Positions 6,043 through 13,918 of a stretch of DNA of 36,835 bases are shown here, piece by piece (within the stretch, counting starts at the first letter, position 1; each line of letters opens with the position of its first letter). The notes under the pieces are model-generated. The model was given only the letters and a program-made list of their open reading frames with translations, ran no database searches and was not told the DNA's origin. A program made the translations under genes and the position numbers. Origin of the DNA: a virus; the IMG/VR virus record IMGVR_UViG_3300008464_000003, positions 1-36,835 of that record, one strand, 5' to 3'.

Positions 6043-6744
6043 ATGACAATTACACGCTCAATAACAAGCTCTATCACTCGTAGCATTACTAGCTCTATAA
6101 GTGGCGCTATAACTCGCTACTTCTCAACACTAGACCCAGTACTAAATAGTCACTATGTAATAGCTAACCCTATCGCGTTTACTGGGGATTTTGAGATTAG
6201 ACTAGATTTCGCGGGACCAAATCAAGCTAAAATACTTCTAGGTGATTCACATGCTACATCTTATTACTTTAATGTTGATGCAACCAACCTAACAGTTAGA
6301 ATTGCTGGCGTTCCAACAGAGTTTGCACACGCAGGTAGTAATCTTTTTGACGGAAAGCTACATACGATAACATACAGGTTAACAGGCACCAGCTTTGAAG
6401 TTTTAGTTGATACGTTATCTCTAGGTTCTCAGGTTGTAGTCCCGTATACAGGCGCAAACAACTTCTTATTAGGTAGCTCTAATAGCATAGCTACCTATCT
6501 AGATGGAATCCTAGCTAACCCTAAATTTACAGATAACTCAGGCACACCAGTAACCACAACATTCACACTAGGCAATGCACCAGGTGTTGATGCAGAATTA
6601 TCAGCGGAAGGTAATAACACAGCAACTCGCGTTAATGTTGCACTAGCTAACACTGAGAACTTCCAGCTATCTAACGATAAAACTCAATGGGATAACATAA
6701 GCCCAGACCCTAAACAATTACCTGTAATTATCGAGATAGCATGA
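6043..6744 (+). CDS. virion-associated protein with Ser-Ile-Thr repeats and a lectin-like domain
   Basis: A 233-residue protein. The first 26 residues are short tandem repeats of the form (T/R)SIT(S/R)SI, a pattern seen at the N-terminus of phage tail-associated proteins. Residues 35-165 look like a concanavalin/LamG-type beta sandwich (FEIRLDFAG, ILLGDSH, GKLHTITYRL, YLDGILANPKF). The rest is beta-rich and acidic. It probably binds glycans on the virion or serves as a short fibre (inference). It is the first of three accessory genes before the terminase. Confidence 0.65.
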   Translation: MTITRSITSSITRSITSSISGAITRYFSTLDPVLNSHYVIANPIAFTGDFEIRLDFAGPNQAKILLGDSHATSYYFNVDATNLTVRIAGVPTEFAHAGSNLFDGKLHTITYRLTGTSFEVLVDTLSLGSQVVVPYTGANNFLLGSSNSIATYLDGILANPKFTDNSGTPVTTTFTLGNAPGVDAELSAEGNNTATRVNVALANTENFQLSNDKTQWDNISPDPKQLPVIIEIA

Positions 6745-7076
6745 TGAAATACTTTTACGCTGTGATGTATACTGTAAATTCAGAGTTCTTAGTTAGTGGT
6801 GCCAAGTACGTTGAGGGCAAGGTTACGCTAAAGGGCTTAACTGAAGCTGAGATAGTCGAGTACAAGGGTGATGTTAACAGAATTGACCATAAAGGTTTTA
6901 ATCCTGATAACGACCCTGAGCAAGAAGGGCTATCGACTGAACAACTTAGTACTATGATGACAGGGCTAGCTAATCAAGAGCCTAACACTGTATTAGGTGT
7001 GCTTAGTATTCCACAAGGCAAATGGTTATATGCTAACCACGAAGCATTCAAGCCTAAGCAAGAACAATCAATTTAA
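6741..7076 (+). CDS. hypothetical protein coupled to the lectin-like gene
   Basis: A 111-residue soluble protein. Its ATG overlaps the stop of the preceding gene by four bases (ATGATGA), which indicates coupled translation; a second ATG at 6744 could be the start. It begins with a strand-rich MKYFYAVMYTVNSEF and has an acidic middle and a Gln/Lys-rich end. It could be a chaperone or partner of the upstream fibre-like protein. Family not recognised. Confidence 0.7.
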   Translation: MMKYFYAVMYTVNSEFLVSGAKYVEGKVTLKGLTEAEIVEYKGDVNRIDHKGFNPDNDPEQEGLSTEQLSTMMTGLANQEPNTVLGVLSIPQGKWLYANHEAFKPKQEQSI

Positions 7077-7109
7077 TGTACAATGTAATTTTAATAAGAG
7101 GTTAAGAAG

Positions 7110-7337
7110 ATGACAACTTTAGTAAACAATCAAGTAACAAGGGTTGGACCTGGTACATATTCATTTGATGTTACCGGCGCTATGGAGTTACAAACAGATA
7201 AATCAGGAACCTTTAAAACTCTTAAAGATGGAACGTTCACAGGGGTTGATGATGATATAATAACACTGCCATCATGTAATATTAGAATAATCAATGCTGG
7301 CGCTAATGAGTTCATCTTCAATCTAGTTACATTATAA
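7110..7337 (+). CDS. small beta-rich protein, probable virion accessory
   Basis: A 75-residue protein that reads as alternating strands and turns (GPGTYSFDVTGAMELQTDK, SGTFKTLKDGTFTG, CNIRIINAGANEFIFNL). This resembles small beta-sandwich domains used on phage capsids or tails. Ribosome site AAGAGG precedes the ATG. Its final strand motif (IRIINAG) recalls the 93-residue gene at 15169. Function unknown. Confidence 0.6.
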   Translation: MTTLVNNQVTRVGPGTYSFDVTGAMELQTDKSGTFKTLKDGTFTGVDDDIITLPSCNIRIINAGANEFIFNLVTL

Positions 7338-7347
7338 TTTAAAATAA

Positions 7348-7370
7348 AGCGCTTTACAGTGTAAGGTGCT
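7348..7370 (+). other. stem-loop in front of the terminase genes
   Basis: AGCG-CTTTAC (7348-7357) pairs with GTAAGG-TGCT (7361-7370) around a 3-base loop, 10 bp with two G-U pairs. No T-run follows. It is the only notable structure in the 58-base gap before the small terminase gene. It could be a processing site or part of a packaging recognition region. Confidence 0.4.
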
Positions 7371-7395
7371 AGCTCATTTATGACGGGGTTATAAA

Positions 7396-7827
7396 ATGGC
7401 TAAGAAACTAACCTCAAAAGAAGAGTCTTTTGCACAGGCGTATGTATTTCATAAGAATGACTCTATTGAGGGTTATAGAAACTCTGAATACTCCCAAAGC
7501 TTAACCTCAGAACAAATGAGCGCACAAGCATACCGTTTACTTCATAAACCACATATAAACCATAGAATCAAAGAGCTTCAATTGAAAGCCTCTGTAATAG
7601 CTGAAAAAAAGTTCACAATAACCGTTGAGCAGCGCTTAACATGGTTGAAACAAATAACTGAAGCTGGTATGGCTGTTTACAATGATTCGACAGGTGCAGC
7701 TCGTAGAGAGTCTCTAACTGCTGCGCGTGGGGCAATAGAAACTATGAATACTATGCTAGGTGTTGATGAAGGTGCCGATAAAGTTAAGCCGGTTAAAATA
7801 TTCGTAGGTGTTAAAGATGCCTCTTGA
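7396..7827 (+). CDS. terminase small subunit
   Basis: A 143-residue protein predicted to recognise phage DNA for packaging. The N-terminal KLTSKEESFAQAYVFHKNDSIEGYRNSEY and the segment SAQAYRLLHKPHINHRIKEL at about residues 47-65 match the HTH-type pattern of TerS. A central helical region (VEQRLTWLKQITEAGM) would oligomerise, and a C-terminal tail may contact TerL. It overlaps the large-subunit gene by 11 bases. Confidence 0.85.
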   Translation: MAKKLTSKEESFAQAYVFHKNDSIEGYRNSEYSQSLTSEQMSAQAYRLLHKPHINHRIKELQLKASVIAEKKFTITVEQRLTWLKQITEAGMAVYNDSTGAARRESLTAARGAIETMNTMLGVDEGADKVKPVKIFVGVKDAS

Positions 7828-9163
7828 TTCTGAAGTTGGTGTAAGCCTCAATGTGCCTCAGTTTGAATTCTACTCAATGGATAAACAGTTTCGCGCATTC
7901 GTTGGAGGGTATCGCTCCGGTAAAACATACCTTGGTTGTGTTCGCCTTTGTATACTGGCATTAAGTTACCCGGGTATTAAATTAGGTTACTTTGCTCCTA
8001 CCTACCCGCAAATATCAGATATATTTTATGCAACAATAGAGGATGTAGCTGGTATGTTCGGCATGACTGCTGATGTAAAAGTGTCAATCAAGGAGGTAAC
8101 GCTTAGTTATTATGGTGATGTTCATGCTGTTGTTAAATGTAGATCAATGGAGCATCCGTCAAGAATAGTCGGCTTTGATATTAATCACGCTTTAATTGAT
8201 GAGATTGACACGCTTAAAAAAGAAAAGGCTGATGCAGCATGGAAAAAGATTATCGCCCGTTTATCATCGTCTGGCTTTGATGAGCAAAGATTATATGATG
8301 AAGAGGTTAATGCTGACTTAGTTATCGAGGCACTAGAGGAAAACACTGTAGACTTCACAACTACACCAGAGGGTTTTGGGTGGGTATATGATTTATTTGT
8401 CAAGCAGCTAAAAGGTGATGAAGATTTACAGCGTTATTACGGAATTGTTCACGCATCCACTAAACAGAATGCCAAGAACCTAGCAAAAGGTTATATTGAA
8501 TCACTTTACGCTACATACCCACCTAATTTAGTTGATGCTTACATTAACGGTAAGTTTACCAACCTTGTAAGTGGCACTATTTACACTTGCTATGATAGAA
8601 AGCTAAATAATACCAATCGAACTATAAAGAAAGACGACCATCTGCATATAGGTATGGATTTCAACGTTGGCAAAATGTCAGCTATCGTTCATGTTAAAGA
8701 TGAAGGCACTACCAGCGCAGTAGGTGAGCTAATGGGCTTACTCGATACTCCTGCTATGATTGATGCCATACAAGAAAGGTATCCTGACCATCGTGTTACA
8801 ATATACCCTGATGCAAGTGGGCAAAATAGAAAGTCAGCTAATGCCAGTGAAACAGATATCAGCCAATTAAAGGCCGCATTCAAGGTTAAGAATAAAAGCA
8901 AGAATCCATTTGTTAAAGATAGAATAGCAAGTGTTCAAGCTATGTTATGCAATGCGAATGGTGATAGGCGATACTTTATTAATGAAAATGAATGCCCTGA
9001 AACGTGCGATTCATTAGAGCAGCAGGTTTATAACAAAGCTGGCGAGCCTGACAAGTCACATGACAACGATCACCCTAACGATGCGTTAGGCTACTATATA
9101 CACAACAATTACCCTATAATACGTAAAGGGTTAACATCAAGCTTAGAAGTTACAGGATTTTAA
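7817..9163 (+). CDS. terminase large subunit (ATPase/nuclease)
   Basis: A 448-residue DNA-packaging motor. I prefer the ATG at 7817 (AGGTG upstream) to an in-frame GTG at 7808. Walker A is GGYRSGKT at residues 30-37 and Walker B is ALIDEID at about 125-131. A coupling-type TTTPEGFGW follows. The RNase H-like nuclease domain begins at about 270, with acidic residues in IGMDFNVGK (D281), YPDASG and HPNDALGY. The protein cuts concatemers and drives DNA into the prohead. Family length is normal. Confidence 0.95.
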   Translation: MPLDSEVGVSLNVPQFEFYSMDKQFRAFVGGYRSGKTYLGCVRLCILALSYPGIKLGYFAPTYPQISDIFYATIEDVAGMFGMTADVKVSIKEVTLSYYGDVHAVVKCRSMEHPSRIVGFDINHALIDEIDTLKKEKADAAWKKIIARLSSSGFDEQRLYDEEVNADLVIEALEENTVDFTTTPEGFGWVYDLFVKQLKGDEDLQRYYGIVHASTKQNAKNLAKGYIESLYATYPPNLVDAYINGKFTNLVSGTIYTCYDRKLNNTNRTIKKDDHLHIGMDFNVGKMSAIVHVKDEGTTSAVGELMGLLDTPAMIDAIQERYPDHRVTIYPDASGQNRKSANASETDISQLKAAFKVKNKSKNPFVKDRIASVQAMLCNANGDRRYFINENECPETCDSLEQQVYNKAGEPDKSHDNDHPNDALGYYIHNNYPIIRKGLTSSLEVTGF

Positions 9164-9164
9164 A

Positions 9165-10499
9165 ATGCCAATTAATACGAAATACAACGGATATGATGAG
9201 GCAATGAAAAAGGTTGCCAGAGTGCGCGACTTTGCCGAAGGCTCTGATGCTGTAAAGGGTGCTGGTGAAAAGTACTTACCTAAGCTTGGTGGTCAATCTA
9301 AGGATGATTACGATAGCTATAAAACTCGCGGCTATTTAATCCCTGCTGTGTCACCAACCGCTAAAGCGGTCAAAGGCTCAATTATGCGCCGACCTCCTGT
9401 ATTTAACCCTACTGGTGCAGAGTACTTGCTTGATAACTTCACCGGCACAGGTGTAAGTGTTAATGAGTTCGTTGGAGATATGATTACCGAGTTACTATAT
9501 GCCGGCGGTATTGGTTACTTAGTTGAATTCGATGAAATGCCATTTGCTAAACCATATACCCGCGAAAACATTATTAACTTCAGTAAAGATTATATTGTCC
9601 TATCGCAAAGCTATGTCGTGCAGAATGAGCAGGACAGATACGAGCAAGAAACTAAAACCGAATACCTAGAATTAACCTTTGATGAAGAGGGTAATTATAT
9701 ACAGCGTATTTGGCGTGAAACTGTAGGTGGTGGCAAGTTTGAGGTGCAAGGCGAGCCAACCATACCAACAAACCGTGGCGAACCATTAAAAGAGATCCCT
9801 TTTGTTTACTCTAGTGTTGGTAAAGTCGGCATTGTAAACACTGACCCAATTTTATTACACCTTACCAACGTGAATCATGACCAGTATTTATTATCTACTG
9901 ACCATCGACACGGATTGCACTGGACCGCATTGCCTACCATGTTTTTATTTGGTGAGATGGTTGATGATAAAGGCAAGCAAATACAAATTAAAGTTGGTCC
10001 TGGTAGTGCTAATCAAGTCGGTGATACTGATGCTCGAGCTGAATTACTAGAGTTTACCGGGCAAGGCTTAGGCTCAATCAAAACAGCGGTTGATGATGAT
10101 ATAAGCACTATGGCTAGTATTGGTGCTAAGATGATGACCAATGAGTCAGGCGGTGTTAAAGCGGCAGAGACAGCACGTATTGATGCAAGCAGCGAGACAG
10201 CTACATTGACGGTAATTGCTAACAGTGTTGATCAAACGATGCTTCAACTATTAACAATAATGAGTGAATGGGGCGGGTTTACGCAACCTGACTTTAAGAT
10301 CAATCGAGACTTCATTGATATTAAACTTGATCCACAAGCATTACTTGCACTGTTACAGACTTGGCAGTCGGGCGGTATGAGCTTAAACTCTTTCTTATAT
10401 CAATTAGAAAAGGGTGAGTTATTACCTCCTAAAGTAACGGCAGAAGATGAAGAGGACCGTATTGATACTGGTCCTGATTTTGACTTGGGTGGTGAATAA
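9165..10499 (+). CDS. portal protein (DUF4055 type)
   Basis: A 444-residue protein with features of the DUF4055 portal-like family: an N-terminal acidic/basic helix region, YKTRGYLIPAVSPTAKAVKG followed by IMRRPP, a YAGGIGYLVEFDE core, and the late helix segment NESGGVKAAETARIDAS at about residues 325-341. The portal forms the ring at the prohead vertex through which DNA enters. It starts one base after the terminase stop and is followed by a one-base overlap with a tiny zinc-site gene. Confidence 0.9.
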   Translation: MPINTKYNGYDEAMKKVARVRDFAEGSDAVKGAGEKYLPKLGGQSKDDYDSYKTRGYLIPAVSPTAKAVKGSIMRRPPVFNPTGAEYLLDNFTGTGVSVNEFVGDMITELLYAGGIGYLVEFDEMPFAKPYTRENIINFSKDYIVLSQSYVVQNEQDRYEQETKTEYLELTFDEEGNYIQRIWRETVGGGKFEVQGEPTIPTNRGEPLKEIPFVYSSVGKVGIVNTDPILLHLTNVNHDQYLLSTDHRHGLHWTALPTMFLFGEMVDDKGKQIQIKVGPGSANQVGDTDARAELLEFTGQGLGSIKTAVDDDISTMASIGAKMMTNESGGVKAAETARIDASSETATLTVIANSVDQTMLQLLTIMSEWGGFTQPDFKINRDFIDIKLDPQALLALLQTWQSGGMSLNSFLYQLEKGELLPPKVTAEDEEDRIDTGPDFDLGGE

Positions 10500-10666
10500 T
10501 GAAGATTTACCTACACTTTAAATGTGAGACAGGTGCGATTATAGAGCGTTATATTGATAGAGATACTAAGCAGACTAATTGCGAGTGTGGCAAGGTGGCA
10601 AAGAAAACTATCTCTACACCTCGTTATTTATCCAACAGTACCGGCAAGTCACCAGCGAGACATTAA
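10499..10666 (+). CDS. FmdB-like small zinc-ribbon protein
   Basis: A 55-residue protein beginning MKIYLHFKCETGAIIERYI. Cysteines at 9, 28 and 30 plus the CECGKVAKKTISTPRYL segment resemble FmdB-type zinc ribbons found in phages (C..x..C-x-CG-x-A then a basic tail). Its ATG overlaps the portal stop, and its stop overlaps the next ATG (TAATG at both ends), so translation is tightly coupled. It may assist head assembly or be a regulatory passenger. Confidence 0.75.
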   Translation: MKIYLHFKCETGAIIERYIDRDTKQTNCECGKVAKKTISTPRYLSNSTGKSPARH

Positions 10667-11721
10667 TGGCAATTAAAGACGATTTCAGCAGACACGCGCA
10701 TTTCATCGAGCAATACAAGAACGGCAACGTCAATAAGTTCGAGGCTTTCTTGCGCCGTGTTGCAAAGGGTTTGCGTGGTGAGCTATTAAAGACTAATACA
10801 GTCACCAGCCAATCACGCATTGAAGCAAAGCTTAAATTCGTTGAGGATTTAATTACAACTGAATTCACAGCTTACACTGATGAGATAGCCGAACAAATAG
10901 AATTGTTCGCAGTTAGCGAAGCTGGTTTTGTTGCTGAAACCGTCAAAAATGCTTCAGGTGTTAGCTTTACACTACCTAGTGACGCGCAATTAATAGCCGC
11001 CGTTAATGCTAGGCCATTTAATACTAAGCTGCTAAAAGATTATCTGAAAGACTTTACTAGCCAACAAGCAAAAGCCGTTAGTAATGCCGTTAGCATGGGT
11101 TTTTATGAAGGTAAAACAACACCTGAGATAGTACGCGATATTATCGGCACTAAAGCGCAGAACTTTAAGAATGGCACGCTGCACACTTCACGCACAAGCG
11201 CTGAAACAATGGTAAGAACTGCATTGAGTCATACCTCTTCAGTAGCACGTAATAAAACCTATGAGGATAATGATGATTTAATACCTTACTATGAGTGGGT
11301 ATCAACCCTAGACGGTCGCACATCACCAATATGCCGTAGTCGTGATGGAATGGTATGGAAGGTTAACAAGGGGCCATTGCCACCTGCACACCCGAATTGC
11401 CGAAGCACTACAGCTCCGTTATTCAAAGAAGATGTAAAAGTAACTAAAGGAAGTACGAAAACGGGTCCAGAAAAGCTAACTAAAATACCAGAGGGCGGCA
11501 CACGCGCAAGTATTGACGGGCAAGTAAGCGCTGATTTGACTTATAACGATTGGCTAAAGCGTCAAACTAAAGCTTTTCAGGTAGATGTATTAGGCAAGCA
11601 GAAAGCCGAGCTATTCCGTAAAGGTGGGTTAACGATGGATCAATTTGTTAATAATAAAGGTCAAGAGCTAACCCTTGACCAGTTACAAGCTAAATACCCT
11701 ACTGCATGGGGTAAGATTTAG
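10666..11721 (+). CDS. MuF/SPP1 gp7-like minor head protein
   Basis: A 351-residue protein starting MAIKDDFSRHAHFI at the TAATG overlap. A longer frame from 10579 lacks support. The C-terminal half carries the family signature: TSAETMVRTALSHTSSVARN, then WVSTLDGRTSPICRSRDG and PPAHPNCRSTT. These proteins bind the portal inside the prohead and are carried in the virion. The final about 60 residues (LTYNDWLKRQTKAFQVDVLG) complete the usual domain. Its last 23 bases overlap the first leftward cassette gene. Confidence 0.9.
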   Translation: MAIKDDFSRHAHFIEQYKNGNVNKFEAFLRRVAKGLRGELLKTNTVTSQSRIEAKLKFVEDLITTEFTAYTDEIAEQIELFAVSEAGFVAETVKNASGVSFTLPSDAQLIAAVNARPFNTKLLKDYLKDFTSQQAKAVSNAVSMGFYEGKTTPEIVRDIIGTKAQNFKNGTLHTSRTSAETMVRTALSHTSSVARNKTYEDNDDLIPYYEWVSTLDGRTSPICRSRDGMVWKVNKGPLPPAHPNCRSTTAPLFKEDVKVTKGSTKTGPEKLTKIPEGGTRASIDGQVSADLTYNDWLKRQTKAFQVDVLGKQKAELFRKGGLTMDQFVNNKGQELTLDQLQAKYPTAWGKI

Positions 11722-11890
11722 TTAAACCTAAATACTCAAACTCATCCTTGGTGTTGTAATCGCTAATTACCTTTACGCCATTACATTCGCCATAAATCTC
11801 ATTCTGACCACAGCAGACATAATCAACTAGGAATACCTCGCCTGTAGCGTTATTTCTGTAGTAGCCTAGCTTTGGAATTAATACACTCAT
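11699..11890 (-). CDS. hypothetical small protein of leftward cassette
   Basis: A 63-residue protein starting MSVLIPKLGYYRN. ATG at 11890 has GGAGGTGGG upstream, so it is preferred to the GTG at 11893. It has a VCCGQ segment with two adjacent cysteines and reads as a beta-strand-rich domain of the kind that displays a small phage-specific fold. It is the last gene of the leftward cassette and its 3' end overlaps the MuF-like gene on the other strand. Function unknown. Confidence 0.7.
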   Translation of the reverse strand: MSVLIPKLGYYRNNATGEVFLVDYVCCGQNEIYGECNGVKVISDYNTKDEFEYLGLTKSYPMQ

Positions 11891-12084
11891 CACCCACCTC
11901 CAAATTTCACATAGTAATTAACAATAGCAAGATAGCAATCACCCACCTCGTTACACCTAGGGTATATATCATGCAATTCGACAAAATAACCAGCAACATC
12001 TAACGCTGACTGAATGTTTACTAATAGGTTAGAATCCCATGCTATCGGGACCCTAAAATAAAAATGCTCAGAAGGTAGGCTCAT
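11890..12084 (-). CDS. hypothetical protein of leftward cassette
   Basis: A 64-residue protein starting MSLPSEHFYFRVPIAWDSNL. ATG at 12084 has GGAGGT five bases upstream, better than the GTG at 12087. It is a mixed alpha/beta-looking sequence with two cysteines (PRCNEVGDCYLAI). The stop overlaps the next start. No family recognised. Confidence 0.7.
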   Translation of the reverse strand: MSLPSEHFYFRVPIAWDSNLLVNIQSALDVAGYFVELHDIYPRCNEVGDCYLAIVNYYVKFGGG

Positions 12085-12143
12085 CACTTACCTCCAAATA
12101 TGCGCTTAAAATCTTCTTCTAACTCTTTTGGTAGTTCAGTCAT
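12084..12143 (-). CDS. possible 19-residue peptide in leftward cassette
   Basis: ATG at 12143 encodes MTELPKELEEDFKRIFGGK and ends in a TGATG overlap with the next gene. A GGAGAG lies upstream. Its last codons contain the strong ribosome site of the gene after it, so it may only be a translational coupler or a coincidence. Amphipathic helix by eye. Confidence 0.4.
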   Translation of the reverse strand: MTELPKELEEDFKRIFGGK

Positions 12144-12145
12144 CT

Positions 12146-12490
12146 TTACTCTCCTCTATCAATGAACCTATTAACACCTAAGTCGATATCATCAACATTG
12201 ATGCCTTCACCGAATGACTTGGTCTTGCCCCCTTCATATTGAACACAGCCAAAATCACTCATGACATACAGTGTTGCTTTGTAATCACTGCCATCTTGAA
12301 CGAATGCTTTATGATCCTTGTACTTATCCATCAACTCTCTATTGCAATAATTTTCAGACTCAACATCATCATTCCAATCAGTACAGTCGTAAAACATACG
12401 GACCTTTGTGCAAGGCTTTAAACTCCCGTTAAGCTTGTTGTCATCATCATCACCAGTACCCCAGTATTTACATGATTCACAGCTATCCAT
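12146..12490 (-). CDS. Cys-rich putative zinc-binding protein
   Basis: A 114-residue acidic protein beginning MDSCESCKYWG. CxxC (C4, C7) followed by cysteines at 27, 36, 49 and 82 suggests metal binding. The N-terminal CxxCxYW with a later C...DC..W pattern is common in small phage proteins of unknown role. It overlaps the HTH-like gene upstream by eight bases within the leftward cassette. Confidence 0.7.
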   Translation of the reverse strand: MDSCESCKYWGTGDDDDNKLNGSLKPCTKVRMFYDCTDWNDDVESENYCNRELMDKYKDHKAFVQDGSDYKATLYVMSDFGCVQYEGGKTKSFGEGINVDDIDLGVNRFIDRGE

Positions 12491-12653
12491 CGTGCTTACC
12501 CCTTAAATTATCAACCTCGTTTTTAATTAATTCATTCTGTTTATTATCTTTATTAGCGTGCTCACGATACCACCGCAACGAATAACCTATATGCTCGCAG
12601 AACTCTAAAAGCGTATAGCCTTTATTTCTAATCTTTCTTGTTAGCTTGTTCAT
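12483..12653 (-). CDS. small HTH-like protein
   Basis: A 56-residue protein beginning MNKLTRKIRNKGYTLLEF. I prefer ATG 12653, which overlaps the upstream stop (TAATG) and has GGGGTGG before it. The segment YTLLEFCEHIGYSLRWYREHAN fits a short XRE-type helix-turn-helix, followed by a charged helix. It could regulate this cassette or an inserted regulator gene. The fold call is tentative. Confidence 0.6.
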   Translation of the reverse strand: MNKLTRKIRNKGYTLLEFCEHIGYSLRWYREHANKDNKQNELIKNEVDNLRGKHDG

Positions 12654-12928
12654 TACCACCCCATTTGAATTAATAGGCTCAAGTCGCAACCAACAGACTC
12701 AAGCGTGAATGTTCGTACAGTTAAACTCATGTCCTTTGTCTTATATAAGATGTCGATAATAGACAAGAACTTACCATCAACTAAAAAACCCTCTTCTTCC
12801 ATTAATACAAACCAACCTTCATCCCTACACACTGACATGTTTCTAGGCAGACCTAAAGGCGAGCATGTTGCATGGCAAGCCTCGCTTAAACGTAAATCCT
12901 TTTCTAAATCTAAAATCTTATCAATCAT
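12653..12928 (-). CDS. hypothetical protein, first gene of leftward cassette
   Basis: A 91-residue protein beginning MIDKILDLEKDLRLSEACHA. It has three cysteines in the first third and a strand-rich middle (GWFVLMEEEGFLVDGKF). AAAGGGG lies 8 bases before the ATG. As the leading gene of the cassette inserted between the MuF-like and scaffold genes, it is just downstream of repeated TATAAT-containing sequences. Function unknown. Confidence 0.7.
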   Translation of the reverse strand: MIDKILDLEKDLRLSEACHATCSPLGLPRNMSVCRDEGWFVLMEEEGFLVDGKFLSIIDILYKTKDMSLTVRTFTLESVGCDLSLLIQMGW

Positions 12929-12952
12929 TATAAACCCCTTTAATTATCATCT

Positions 12953-13025
12953 TTTGCATTATACTAGTTCACTATTTGCATTATATCAAGTGGCATTATT
13001 AAATTAATTATCACCATGCTATAAT
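12953..13025. promoter_or_regulatory. divergent control region with an 11-bp direct repeat
   Basis: TTTGCATTATA occurs at 12953-12963 and again at 12975-12985, a 22-bp period (about two helical turns). Each copy reads TATAAT on the minus strand and could be a leftward -10 element for the cassette, though -35 matches are poor. On the plus strand TATAAT at 13020-13025 could serve the scaffold-capsid genes. An operator role for the repeats is plausible. Confidence 0.4.
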
Positions 13026-13078
13026 CTATTTGACAATAACGGTTACAGCGTAGCCACCAATAATCCAGAGGATTAACA

Positions 13079-13777
13079 ATGTTACATTTCAAATTAAGCT
13101 CAGAAGACTTCGATAAACTAAACGATGTAGAAAAAACTTTATACGCTCAAGCTGGTGATGGCTATCAGTTACAGGTAGATGGAGCTGTAGATAAAGCCAA
13201 GCTAAACGAATTCAGAGCCACTAACACTGACTTGATGAAACAACAAGAGCAGTTTAAGGGTGTTAATTTAGAAAAGTATCGTGAGCTTGAAGCGCAAGAA
13301 CTTAAATTGCGCAACAAAGAATTAATTGACAAAGGTGAGTTTGATACATTACTTGCAGAAAATACAGCCAGCTTACATGCTGACTATAAAGGTCAAATTT
13401 CTAATCTAAACGATCAACTCAATAGTAATACAGGCCAATATAATAACCTTGTATCGAAGTATGAAATCGAAGGCGCAGCAACTAAAGCTTTTGCCACTCA
13501 TAAAATCAACCCTGATGCTTATGACGGTGTAATGGCTCAAATCAAATCTAAGTTTAGTATTGATAACGGCTTAGTGGTCGCTAAAGATGGTGATAGTATT
13601 CTTGCTGGTGCTGATGGTAACTTAACTGTTAGCGAGTTCGTAGCAAGTCAACCTGAAATATTTAAGATTCAAAGTAACGGCGGCAAAGCTACCGGCAGTG
13701 AAAGTAAAGGTGGTATGCAACAAGGTACGTCTAGCCAAGATAAAATCAAGTCTGGTTTAGCGGCTAGAATGGCTTAG
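13079..13777 (+). CDS. capsid scaffolding protein
   Basis: A 232-residue protein just before the major capsid gene. It is mostly charged helices (residues 45-130: FRATNTDLMKQQEQFKGV, ENTASLHADYKGQISNLND), then a small domain with GDSILAGADGNLTVSEFVA, and a C-terminal basic region (QDKIKSGLAARMA) that would contact the coat protein. Scaffolds guide prohead assembly and then leave or are degraded. Ribosome site AGAGG is 7 bases upstream. Confidence 0.85.
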   Translation: MLHFKLSSEDFDKLNDVEKTLYAQAGDGYQLQVDGAVDKAKLNEFRATNTDLMKQQEQFKGVNLEKYRELEAQELKLRNKELIDKGEFDTLLAENTASLHADYKGQISNLNDQLNSNTGQYNNLVSKYEIEGAATKAFATHKINPDAYDGVMAQIKSKFSIDNGLVVAKDGDSILAGADGNLTVSEFVASQPEIFKIQSNGGKATGSESKGGMQQGTSSQDKIKSGLAARMA

Positions 13778-13815
13778 TTGTAATAAAATAGTTACAGGAG
13801 TATAATTAATGTATT

Positions 13816-13890
13816 GACTCGGTGAGTCTTTAACAACTTATTCCATACAGCAGTGCTGTGATATAAAAATATCATGGCATTTTTTATGCC
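13816..13890 (+). other. array of four stem-loops before the major capsid gene
   Basis: In the 141-base gap before the capsid gene four inverted repeats follow each other: GACTC/GAGTC (13816-13828), ACAGCA/TGCTGT (13847-13859), GATAT/ATATC (13860-13873) and GGCAT/ATGCC (13876-13890). None is followed by a clean T-run. Just before them a good ribosome site (AGGAG) leads only to ATG TAT TGA (13809-13817). This may be a processed or protected leader that raises capsid mRNA levels. Confidence 0.5.
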
Positions 13891-13918
13891 TTGAACTTAA
13901 CAATTAAAGGTACAAATC

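Noticed and set aside
12705-13007. 100-codon rightward frame overlapping the first leftward cassette gene.
   Set aside because: No ribosome site, and it is antisense to a gene coupled within an operon.
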